DNA of 64,000 nt from Hippopus hippopus (Eukaryota > Mollusca > Bivalvia > Cardiida > Cardiidae). The position numbers were made by a program, and so were the translations under genes. Positions 45,559-57,400 of this stretch are shown here, piece by piece; position 1 is the stretch's first letter, and each line of letters opens with the position of its first letter. The notes under the pieces were generated by a model that searched no databases, was not told the DNA's origin, and saw only the letters and a list, made by a program, of their open reading frames with translations. Location: NCBI GenBank assembly GCA_946811185.2, contig OX328105.1, forward strand, positions 30,817,394-30,881,393, in the 5' to 3' direction.

Positions 45559-45745
45559 AATTGTGCAGTCCGCACAGGCTCACCGGAGTCGAAACTTTTT
45601 TCTATTGGCCAATTTTCTGCATGTCAAAGAACCAGTCTACCTCATGATTAAGTCAGGTGTTAGACAAAATGGATTTTATGGATCCATAATCATGTGACTA
45701 CTTTCTTTGTATTATGCATCATGGAGATGCGTTAAACCCCCGTTG
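45559..45745 (+). mobile_element. Family C MITE, left end truncated
   Basis: It begins inside the hairpin (TGCAGTCCGCACAGGCTCACC) and runs through 'TTTTCTGCATGTCAAAG' and 'GGATTTTATGGATCCATAATC' to 'GCGTTAAACCCCCG'. Confidence 0.6.
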
Positions 45746-45977
45746 AAAGTACCTTTTAAGTAACTGTTGAAAAGTTTAAACTTAAAAGAAACTCTTTGAT
45801 TACTTGTACCTCATGCATGTACATGTACCACGCTTGCAGAATACTCTTACTCTGACGGAACACTAGTGTAACACAATTTTTGAAGTGCTAAGAATCATAA
45901 AAGAATGAACTGAAACGATGTCTTCTTTTAATTGGTAAAACCCGGAATTTAGCATTTTAAGGCTGTTTCAACGGCCA

Positions 45978-46200
45978 TAATAGAAGTCGTGCATGATGGT
46001 GATGCTGCTGATCCTGATGCTGATACTGCCACTGTTACTGCAGAAGATGATGACGACGATAATGATGATGAAGACCACGACTGCTAGAACGTTGTCGACG
46101 ACGACAATGTTGATGATATTATTATTATTATTATTATTATTATTGTGAAAACGGCAATGATGATGGCCGCGATGGCGATAATGATGCTTACCATAATACG
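45978..46200. repeat. Trinucleotide-rich stretch (GAT/GAC/ATT)
   Basis: Runs of GATGATGACGACGATAATG type followed by (ATT)n at about 46117-46144. It reads as Asn, Asp, Ile or Val runs depending on frame, and no gene is supported. A second (ATT)n lies at 47108-47129. Confidence 0.75.
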
Positions 46201-46374
46201 TTTTGGATATTGCTAAGCATTTATAGTCTGCCAAAGGTACCTGCAAACGCGGTTAAACACAGTATGATTCACAATGGGAGGGGGTCATAAGTGATCAATA
46301 AATGACCACATCGTCACAAACAAACGATTTTTTTAATCACAGATTACATGTCAAAACATATGTCATGAGAAAAC

Positions 46375-46440
46375 TAATGACAAGAAAGGAAATTGCTTTG
46401 CTCGTCATGAGCAATTTCTCTCTTTGCCACATGTTTTCTT
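46375..46440. mobile_element. Hairpin related to family A (variant core)
   Basis: GACAAGAAAGGAAATTGC and GCAATTTCTCTCTTTGCC pair around TTTGCTCGTCATGA. It uses the same GAGCAATT tip variant as 28930-29025. Confidence 0.5.
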
Positions 46441-46444
46441 GTTA

Positions 46445-46965
46445 TTTATCCTAAATATTAGTAACAAGAACATGTTTTCACAAAGTTCTGATCATAATTG
46501 CTCCCTCGCAGTGTTTGTTTACATGAAATTATCCTGGGCACATTATAGTCACATGATTACTTGAATCTGATTACGTCAGCACTGACAATTTGAACTACTG
46601 TGATTTCACGTAATATCGTCGGTATGGAATTTCGTTGATATGTCAAAATTACGGCTTCTTTTAACCTTAAATTCATTGATTTTTGTGTTTGCAAAGGGTA
46701 TTTTCAAAAGATGAATTGTAAATTGTATTCGTACAAATAATTACTTAATGATCACATTGCCTTAGATGCAGACCGCATGTATTCTGGGCATTTATTCTTA
46801 AAAGTAACTAGAACACGTCTTCGCAAAATACTGATTTAAAGCGATCCCTCACATTATTTGTTTACATACAGTTATCCTTTACAAACTATAGCCAAACAAC
46901 CACTTGAAACTGATTACGTAATCACTTTGACAGATTGAACTATGTCATCTCGACTTTATAGATAG
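46445..46965. repeat. Diverged tandem duplication, shift ~342 bp
   Basis: About 175 bases at 46445-46620 recur at about 46787-46965. Shared pieces include GAACA(T/C)GT(T/C)TTC, GTTTGTTTACAT, TTATCCT and ACTTGAA..CTGATTACGT. The two halves differ at many positions, so the duplication is old. Both include a ..GATTACGTMA.. motif. No coding potential was found. Confidence 0.6.
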
Positions 46966-47129
46966 CAGGACGTGCATTTTGTCAGGAATTGTCTGTGAAC
47001 ACACGCTGTATGTTTATAGGTATGTTCCATATTGTCTTGTTTTACACATCGATTTTCCCTTCCCTCTAACCTATTTTTCTCTTTCCTGTGCATTAGTGAA
47101 AACTTTGTTATTATTATTATTATTATTAT

Positions 47130-47536
47130 AATGCATTAGCATAATCACCGTTATTATTATTTATTTCCTCTCTTAATCAACCCATATGGCGAACTAAAAT
47201 TTAAAGGCCAAGTAGCGGCCAAATGTAAACATTTATGTGTAAAAAAAGGGTAATTTATCTCCATACCATTTAAAGTTTATGGCTACTATTGTAAGTCTGA
47301 CGATCTGTTAAAGTGCATTTTGTCATTGTTCTACTCACTGGTAAAATAAATATTACAACTATAATTAATTTTGGTAATTTTAGTGTGATTGGTATGAATA
47401 AAACTAACCTATAATTCATACAACTTTTAAATACTCGTTAGGGTCTACTCCAAACAGACAAAGGTAAAAATCAAGGAAAACAAATTACAGCAAAGACTAA
47501 ACCTACCAATAAGCAGGACATGAAAAGGCGGCCAAA
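47130..47536. other. No gene seen
   Basis: AT-rich spacer between the two deacetylase-like genes. Confidence 0.4.
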
Positions 47537-47790
47537 GCCATACTATGGCAGCAGTGGGCTCAAGGCATCTCCGTTACACATGATACCAAGCAAGTGGTCA
47601 CAGTGTAACAGGTCCATAGAATCCATTTTGTCCAACAAATGAATCACGAGGTGGAATGATCCAATCATTCAGAAAATTTACAAAAGCAAAAAGTTTCGAC
47701 CCAGGTCAGCCTGCGCGGCTTGCGCAGGCTGACCTGGGTTGATACTTTTTCCAGACGCATTAATCCCCTTTTTCAAAGAGCATGGCACAT
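47537..47790 (-). mobile_element. Family C MITE with perfect central hairpin
   Basis: The core is CCCAGGTCAGCCTGCGC / GCGCAGGCTGACCTGGG around GGCTT (about 47699-47738). The left end is decayed; the right ends AAAGAGCATGGCACA. Confidence 0.7.
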
Positions 47791-47889
47791 GTGTATGTGA
47801 GTTAAATTGTTTCGTCCCCCCTCCCCGCAGAAGGCGACTTTTAAAACATGTTTGTCAGATATGGACAATTATCATGAATGTCATCTCCA

Positions 47890-48040
47890 CCCTTTACCAA
47901 ATAATCCCGTGTTTCAACAAACCTGAAGAAGGCAGCCTCTGAAAACGTTGGAAAAGGAGAAAATGATGATAACCAGCATTTTTCTTCCTATTGCTTCTCA
48001 TCATTTTAGCCAGAATCGACTTGTGGTGTGCAAATTCTTT
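47890..48040 (-). mobile_element. Decayed family A MITE
   Basis: 'CACCCTTTACCAAATAATC..' and 'GAAAACGTTGGAAAAGGAG', with part of the hairpin. The right half is blurred. Confidence 0.55.
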
Positions 48041-48131
48041 CAACAGGGACACTTTTAAACTTTTGCTTTCCTATATAGAATAAATACAGGAATACAAGAA
48101 TGAAAAAAGTATAGCAAAAGCCAAAAAGAAA

Positions 48132-48382
48132 TGAGCCACGCTCTGGCTTAATGCATCTCCGTAATGCATTATTCCAAGGAAGACATCACACAATTATGGA
48201 TCAATTAAGTCCAGTTAGTCTGACAATTAACTAGATATAGGGGTAGAATGGTCCCTGGACATGCATAAAATTTACAAATAGCAAAAAGTTTCGACTCATA
48301 TCACCCTGCACGGACTGCGCAGGCTGACATGATCCATACTTTTTGCAAATGCATTAAGTCCCCTTAACACAGAGAATGACTC
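48132..48382 (-). mobile_element. Family C MITE ending 60 bp before the start codon of gene 2
   Basis: TGAGCCACGCTCTGGCTTAA to CAGAGAATGACTCA. The hairpin core is CTGCACGGACTGCGCAGGCTGACA. It directly abuts the short 5' region of deacetylase-like gene 2 and so occupies its proximal promoter position. Confidence 0.7.
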
Positions 48383-48442
48383 AAATGATTTTTACCAGCG
48401 ATATTAAAGGGATTCACACTGATTGTGTACCTAGGTACCAAG
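48383..48442 (+). promoter_or_regulatory. Candidate core promoter / 5' UTR of gene 2
   Basis: Only 60 bases separate the MITE end from the ATG. They contain GATATTAAAGGG (about 48401-48412), which is weakly TATA-like, and ACCAAGATGG around the start, a good animal initiation context. A spliced 5' exon further upstream is an equally possible arrangement. Confidence 0.3.
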
Positions 48443-51400
48443 ATGGAGTATCTATTGCTGCTCGTTTTCGCCTGTTTCACGACCGTGAGGTCTGCACCAT
48501 GTAACCCAACGGTTTGTACACTACCAGACTGTCGATGTTACAACGATCCCTCACCCCCGGGAAAACTGGAAGTGAGTTGGGTTCAGTTGTTTTAATAACA
48601 AATTAGAATGATCCAATGTCTGCGATCAGCCGTCACACCAAGCAATTGTTTCTTTCGACATGTCACTTTTCTTCTTATTTTTACATAATTATATCTCTTT
48701 TTCAATTTTTTAAAATCATTCTTGCTATTCTCTTTTCTTGAAGCCTGTGGTCATGAGTCAACATATTAAAATTTGCATGATAACCCTCCTTTAACTCTTT
48801 AACAAACAAGACAATTTCAGACTAGTCCAAATTGAAACAATTCGCAGACGACAAAATAATTGTGACAAACAAATCGAAATCTGTTTGGGGCAGGTAAAAA
48901 CATTGTAGAAACGGGAGAAAATTATAGTTACCAGCATTTTCTCCTATTTTCGCTATCTTTTCAAAAGGTTTCTATCTCAATGTTTTCCTTCACAATATTT
49001 CAAATGGGCTTCGTTCTCAGGGTCGTTTCAAGTCGGGACTGGGTGGTAAAGGATTAGCGAATACAAACGAGATAGGCACTAGGCTTAGATATTTGGATGC
49101 TTGTATAGCTATGTTAGCTGAGAAATGATCTCGTATGCGTGGCTCTGGTTGTCTTTATTGATTGTCCAGGTAGGAGGTTTCTCTTATCTATTTTGTCGGA
49201 TTGATTCTTTTCCTCTACTAGATTGTCGTAACCACAGGCTTTTGAAGTTCCATTGATCTATCACGAACTACCGAAATATTCATTGCTCGATCATCAGACG
49301 CCGTTACTAATAATAGCCTATTGGGGAATCGCCTCCATGTCGTATGAATTTATTATATACGATATAGAGACGATGCGCCAGTATGCTAGTGTGTGCATTG
49401 CTCGATCATCTAGCAGCGTTACTAAAAATAGCACATTTGGGCACCGCCTCTATATTATAGACGATATACAGGCAATGCACAAGTGTACTATTTTTAGTAA
49501 CGGTATCCAATGGTCGTGCAATTGAACATTTCGGTGTTCCGTTATAGACCAATAAAACTTCAGTGGCTCATGGTCGTAACACTACCTAAGTCAGCCATTG
49601 TTGGTGAAATTTTGTCTATTACACATAGATCTATCAGATTATTACAACAACAGAAAGATGTTTATAGCTTAAGAGTAAAACTCTGTGTGTGACAAAATGC
49701 AGGCTCTTGTTTTCTTTTATTTATTTACCTATATGCACCACTGAAAATTCTTCAACGTGTAAAATTTTAACATTAATTGATCTGAAATTTCTTGACTTTT
49801 TTCCAAACGACTTGTCCGAACTGGAAGCATTTGCAGACGAGAAATCAGATAATGCAACTCAAAAGATGTGATTAGTTTTTGAAGGGATAAAAAGCTCTGT
49901 TGGAAAAGGAGAAATTGCTGGTTACCAACATTTTCTCCTTTTCCAACAACGCTTCCAAAAGCATGCTACCCTAGGGTCGTTAAAGCACGAAATCCTGTGG
50001 AAAAGGGTTTATCTAAGCAGATATTCAAAACTACGTTTGGACAAAAAATAATCATCGTAAATGTATTTTAATCCATCCAAAGGCAATTCAATGGCGCTAG
50101 CAAAAAAAAAAAAACCTTCGTCTATCTTCACTTTATTTTTTTTTCATCTCAAAAGACATCTGATGTGCCACAGATCATAATGGTGTCTATGTTTGGGACA
50201 TTGAACGATGAAAACTTTGTGTACTACGAACCGATATTTCGATCCCTGGTCAACCCGAATGGATGCCCTATCCGCGGTACATTCTTCGTACAGGATCAGG
50301 GAACAGACTACGGACTTCTAAGGTAACAGCCTTTAACGTTGCTAAGCGCGACTCACAGACCTTTAGCGGACAGTGTAGATCAAGATAAGACTGCACAGAA
50401 CGTAGAGTCTAATCTTTGATCAACACTGTCCGATAAGGATATATTTTCCCAAAAAAGATATCTTTGATTTATATCAAAATTTGGGAATTTGCTATCGGCT
50501 TAAAAGTTTCATTGCATTTTTAGTAGGATAAGGGTTAACCCTTAAGATGCTTAACCCCGAGGCTGCTAAGCGTGACTCACTAACCCGTGTGACAGTGTTA
50601 TATACCGAACACGTTAAAGAATCAGACGTACATTCGGATAGGTGTCGTCCTGTATCTTGCACTATTCCTCCTAACAAAACTAACTGCCGTCAGGAGGCGT
50701 CGCCCATACGGGCAACTGGTAGTGACGATAAATAAATGGAAAATCATTCAATCAGTGTATTTCTTGTTTCTGATGTAGGTCAATGTATGAACTTGGCCAT
50801 GAAATCGGAATCCATTCTTTAAACGGCATGGCACCCCAGACCACAACTGAATGGATACAGATGTACAAAGGTGAGAAACTGTTTTGTTTAATTCTTTTCA
50901 AGCCAGGGTTTTTTCATATCATTTAAAAGTGTGGATATTGTTATTTTTCTAATATTGTGTTTCGGTACAGTTTGTCAAAGTCCCTGTCACTTGAAGTAAA
51001 CTTATTTGTAAAGCAATAAGTGACCTTGGCAACTTGAAATCTAGTTTTAAAATTAATACTTCTGCTGGCGACCTGAATTTTGACAGACTGTACTTGTAAC
51101 ACATTGTCAAAGCCATAAAAATATCCATACTTTTAAGCGGTATGAATACATTTGCTAGGAACTTGAACACTGGATTCTTTGCTTTTGGTCCCTATTGGGC
51201 TTTTAAAATATTGATTGATTGATTGACGAGTTGATTACTCCGTTGACCACTATTAAAATGATTGACTGACTGAGTGATCGATCAGTTGGGTGATTTGACT
51301 GATGTTTTGATTGATGTTTTACCTCCCTTTCAACACTATTTCAGTTTTATTACGGCGATAGCTCACTTATTCATGTGTGTCCTTGATTTAACCAGGGTCC

Positions 51401-54400
51401 GTATTCAGCAACCGTTCTCAAGAATATTCCTAGTCTAATACTGGGTTTAGAAAGTATTACAATTTCTGATTTGTTTAACCATTTGGTTCAGCCAATCAGA
51501 AGTTGTGTTAGTTTCAAATTCAGAAAATTCTTGAGAATAAGACCAAGAAGATTCTTAAGAATGGTTGGTGAATACGGAACTAGAACTTGTCTACGGCTTT
51601 ACCTGTTGTGCCCATTTGGAGCCTGCCATGAAAAGCCCATGACCGCCTTGATTAAGGATCGTACTCGGGGCCTTTGAATTGAGAATCTTTTACCCTCATG
51701 ACTGAGCCACGCAGTACCCAAGGGTCAAAAAAAGGCGTCAATCGAGAATCACCGAATCAAAAGAATTTTGAAACAAGATACACCAATTGACTCAATGGCA
51801 TGTTTACAAAATAGGGAATACAACTGCCTATTGCGGTCATTGCGATAAACTCTGGCGTAACCCCAAACCATATAGCCTATTTTCAAATTATGGAATGATG
51901 TTTATTTGTCTCTCCGAACAAGAAGTATACTTTGTGAGCCGCAGAATGACAAAAGGGGGTTTAATGGATCGCCGCGATGCATTACACCACGATAGTCTTC
52001 ATATAATTATGGATCCAAAAATCAAATTTGTCTGAGAGCCGGCTGAATCCAGAGATTGAATATCCTTGGTCATGCAGAAAATGTACCAAAAGCAAAAACG
52101 TTTCGACACAGGTCAGCCTGCGCAGTCCGCGCAGGCTAACCGAATAGGTACTTTTAGCAGATGGATTAAACCCACTTTTCATAGAGCATGATTTATGAAA
52201 ACTGTTCCAACTTCGTAGCCTATTTCACCTTTGTAAAACCACATAAAATACGGGTCTTGACGGCAGCGGACAAAGAAAGCACCGAAGCATGATTTGTCTC
52301 AGTTCAAAAAAATGCTAACGATATTCGTTTACCCTCGGTGGAATTTTCTTCATTAACCCTTTACCACATAATTCCTACTTTTAACGACCCTGATAAAGAC
52401 GGCTTTTGAAAACATTGTAGGAAAAGGAGAAAATGCTGGTAACCAGCATTTTCTCCTTTTCCCACAATTTTTTCTACCTATTTTATGACAAATACTATTG
52501 TGTGAAAATTATTTAAATTGTTGTCTTTGAACTCCTTCATAGTGGACGAGTCTAAAATTTTGCCGTGTGGTAAAGGGTTAACATGCCCCTCTGACCCTCG
52601 GCTAATTAAACTAATCGGAACTGTTTAACATGCTCTGTGAAACGGGGTTTAACGCCGTGGCAAAGAGTATCGATTCATGCCAGTTTGCAGAGCCCGCGCA
52701 GGCTGACATAGGCCAGTGCTTTTTGCTATTTTTTTAATTAATTTTCTACATCACCATTCTACCTTATGATACAGTCGGCTGTTAGAAAAAATGGATTTTG
52801 TGGATCAATAATTATGATGACTTTCTTGGTATAATGCATCACGGAGATATGCATTTAACCCTCTTATTTCCAAGAACACCGCTATTTTATGGTCGAATCG
52901 TTGAAGTTACAATGGTTTTTTTTTTATTGAATGTTACTTTTACAGATATATTGAGGAAACTCTCTGATTTTGGTATCGACGAGAAAACGGTCTATGGGAC
53001 TCGTGCACCAGAATTATCGGAGGGTGGTACTGGTGAATTTATAGGTAAGGTACGGCATAACAAACGGGACAGGAGAGAAAGGAACATTTTCTCCTAATCA
53101 GGGGTTGCAAACTCTTGAGATTTTTTTTTTTTACGTATAAGGTATTAATTTCAGTTTTGCACTAAATATCCATACATGCAATGAACAGGTTATTACAGAG
53201 GTGATGATGGCCAGAGAGAATATTGGCCCGGGCAGATATCAAGATGGCGGACCGATGTCACTCTTCTGCCATCACTACTTGTGTGATAACCTCTATATCT
53301 TTATCCCTGTGGTCTGCTAAACACGAATCTTAGTGCTTTTACCAGCAACTGACATCAAGATCAGACAGCAAACATATTGCAATACTCTTCGAGATGTAAA
53401 CTTTCTTAAACGATGATTGTTTTTCTCCGGCAAATTCTGGATTCTATTATTGACATGAAACGATCATTTAATCTCTATTTGAAAGTTAAAAAATACATTT
53501 CTTTAACTCTTTCACTGCCAGTGTTCCCTTGTGCTGTAGATCAAAATTAGCATAAAAAGTGCAGTCTGACCTTAGATCTATACCGTCCGTTACCTGATGA
53601 TTGATCATTGACCAAAAATAGTGTCAAATGCAACGAAAATATACTTACAGGCTGCGAAAAAAGCAGAATCCATTTGGTTGGCAGCGAAAGAATTAATCTG
53701 ATCATACCGATATTTCGAACCTATTTCTTTTCCAATATACTCTAATTATTCGGATTTTGTTTCCATTATTATTACACGCACTTGGTCAAAGCCCTGGGGT
53801 GAATACACATTTCTGCTGAAAGTTAGAGTTCTCAGTGAATCTGCGATAAGACCCCGGCCAGGAATTTCGTCGAATTGGTATAGTTAGCCTTCACAGAGCC
53901 TTATTGCGACTTGTCAGTCGGAAGAACATATACTTTTCCATTGGTAGCGAATTTTTCGTAGTGAGCCATGCTCTGAGAAAAGTGGGTTGAATACAAGGTC
54001 TGCAAACAGTATCGACTCAGGGCAGTCTGCGCAGTCCGCGCAGGCTGACCTGGTTCGAAACTTATCGGTCAATTTTCTACCTGTCAAAGGACCAGTGAGT
54101 TTTACGGATCCATAATTTATGACGACTTAGTCGGTACAATGCATCACGGAGATGCATTAAACCCCCAGTAGTCAGAGCGCTGCTGTAATGTTTTTGTAAA
54201 GGTCTCAGTGACCTAGGATTGCTCTACGACTCATCCTGCACGAGCGTCGCCCTGTCAACTAGATTTACGATGATTTGGCCTTATACACTGGACTACGATG
54301 GACCTATGTGTGACAATGGTAAAGCTCCGGACCTAACTTTTCCGGGTGAGAAATAATTAGATTATTTTTTTGGTTGCGGTTGGATGAAAACCAGGGTCTA

Positions 54401-57400
54401 TATTCACAAACCACTCTCAGTCTTATTGTCACGAATTTTCTAAGTAACTTGACTTCATTGGACTAAACCAAATGGTTTAGCCAATGAGATGTTGTGTTAC
54501 TTTTTTAATCTAGAATAAGACCAAGAATGTATCTACGGATGGTTGGTTAATTTGGATCTAGTTGCACATACCTTGGATTTGAGTTTGATTACTCTCTAAA
54601 CCGATTAATTCAATATTTGTCCTTATTTAAAGCACTTGCAGACCACGAGTTGAATGAAGGTAAATATCTTTAAAACTGTTGAATTATTGTCGGAAAAGGA
54701 ATTATCACCATTTCTCCTCATCTTATTATCAAAGATTTTCCTACGTTTTTCCTACGTAGGTTCGTAAAATTATTTAAGGTTTGTTACAGGCTGAAAAGTA
54801 ACACTTTACGAACTCTGTCCTTGAACCAAACGGTTCTCATTACTGTTAACAAGTAATGTAAATAGTGTGTTTAGAGCAAGTATGAGAGACTTAAAGGACA
54901 CCGGTACCTTTATAGAATCCTATAAAGGATCAGCAGTTGCGTAATAACAATTTCATCTTGTTCCGTTGGATGCAAATCCGTTGTTTAGGTAAGCTTTTAT
55001 TGGCCTGCAACACGCGAAAAGGGGCATTCGGACATTTGCGTAAAGTGTCGTCTCGGATCAGCCTGCGCAGTCCGCGCAGGCTGATCCGAGACGGCACTTT
55101 ACGACTACATTAGATTTTGTGCTACAGCAGACTTGCGGAAAACAGAAAATTACATTAAAACGGAAAGTGCCGTCTCGGATCAGCCTGCGCGGACTGCGCA
55201 GGCTGATCCGAGACGACACTTTACGCAAATGTCCGAATGCCCCTTTTCGCGTGTTGCAGGCCAATTATAACGATGCAAGGGCACTGCCTGTCGTCAGTCG
55301 ATAAGTTTCAACGTTCTGAGAGCCACCTGCCTTTCAGAGATTCAATGGGTTTTTTCCGAGCAAGAGATTAAAGGTTTACCGGTTAGACTTTTATCAATGA
55401 TCCGAAGATATAGAGGATCTTTTTTTTTTCCGGTGAAAGATCGAAATTTATTTCATCGAGTGAATATCAAAACGAAAAATTACTAAAAATCATCGGTAAT
55501 ATTTCACTGTTATTTCTCGATAAACTACCGAATAGCATGAAATAAATAGAGGATATTTGTTTTTTTACGGTGAAAGATCGAAATCTATTTCATCGAGTGA
55601 ACATCATCGGTAATATTTTCACGAGTGGCTGCGCCATTCGTGAAAATATTACCGATGATGTTCACGAGATTTTATATATAATATAAATTATATAATAATT
55701 TTATTGTTAAATGATATTGTTATATAATGATTTTATTGTTAAAAGATGAAATTTTTAAATATCAATTTACGTGTTTCTTATTAAATACATTCATAAAAAT
55801 GTCAAAGAGAGTACTTTAAAGGGTTTGATGCATCTGCAAAAAAAAGTATCGACTCATATGAACCTGCACAATCCGTGCAAGGACCATTCCACTTCATGAT
55901 TTAGTGGAAAATTGATTTTATGTATCCATAATTATGTGATGAGTTGGTATAATGCATCACAGAAATGCATTAAACGCCATTTTACCAGCGCAACGCTCGT
56001 GTAGAAATTTCTGTTTCGCTCGAATCCTTTTTCGAATTTATGCGTAAAATTAACATTATGTGGTAAAGGCTGAAAGAATCTTTTAGAAGAGAGATGAATA
56101 CAATTTATTCCTTGAAAGATTTTTAATCGGTCGGCGTGAGCCGGACGATTAGAGAGAGACCACAAATTTCGGAAATCTGTCTGCTGAGGGCAAACTGATC
56201 TAATTGCAACTCGTGACAGCTTTTACCTACAGTCTAATAACACTAATACTAGCTGTTGTGACCTTATTACGTTGAACTTTTAACCCTGATAAGGAATGGT
56301 GTCAGTGATAAAGCAACAACTTATGAATGAAACAAGAGCGAATCCAGGAGTATCGGATTATGTAAGCACACCTTGTGTTGAAAAGATGATAGGTCATTTG
56401 GCCTCGAGCAAGGATAAACTTGCAGTGAAACGGAATTTGTAAGGAAACATTGCTTTAAAAGAATTTGAAAATTTAGATTGTTTTGCCTTAGAGCAAACTG
56501 ATGTACATGCTGGTCGTAAAACTTGTTTAAAAAAGTAATCTGCCGTTGGTAGTTTAATGTAAGCGAGGTGAAGCGTGTGAAGCAGTGTGTGACAAAGGAT
56601 GTAGAGTTGTTAAAGAGTTATTACCCTAGTGGAGAAGCCATTACGTAAACATTTTCAGAATTATCCCACGCTTTCAACCTTAGAAACCAGACTGTCCATT
56701 CACAATGCTGACCAGCATATATTTGATTATGCATCTTTCAGCTTAGGATGTATTGAACCTTGGGCTACTAAGCGCGAATTTATGACCTTTTCCGGACATT
56801 GTAGATCAAGATCAGACTGTATACTACATGCTGTCTGATTTTGTATCTTTAATGTCCGACAAGAAGATATTTTTTCCAAAAAAAATACCTTTGAAAAAGT
56901 AAAAAAAAAATGAGTTTTTACTGTCAGCTTGAAAGTTTCATTTCACTTATTTAGCAGGTTATGGGTTAAATTGTTTTCATAGCCCCTCTTCCTCTCCCTA
57001 AAGCTACGGCTCTACCATTTTACACGCTCACTAACATGTTTCTTTTTGATGACATTTTTGCGGTATTTGTCGAAGAATGACTATGAGTTCAATATTGAAT
57101 TTTGAAGACCATGTATTGTATTTTGTGCAAAGCCGAAGGAAATAAACCCAATTAAACTCAATTTTTCTCAGACAAGTGAGTTTTTCGGTAGCACTCAGAT
57201 ATGTAATTGGAAATGGCATGTTAAAATACACTAGGTGAGGCCATCGATCGTGGAAATACTAATTCTTGATTGAAAATAGCTTTACTCACTCATAGTCTTC
57301 TACTGGCGCAATGATATATACAAAATTTGTCTACTGATCGCTTGGTCCTGGGCTTTTTCGTTCCAAAACCAGTTCGTCCCATGGCTTGTTCGTCCCATGA

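Noticed and set aside
45978..46200. Coding region with Asp/Asn or Ile/Val runs
   Set aside because: The runs come from trinucleotide repeats in several frames. No splice sites or domain support an exon.
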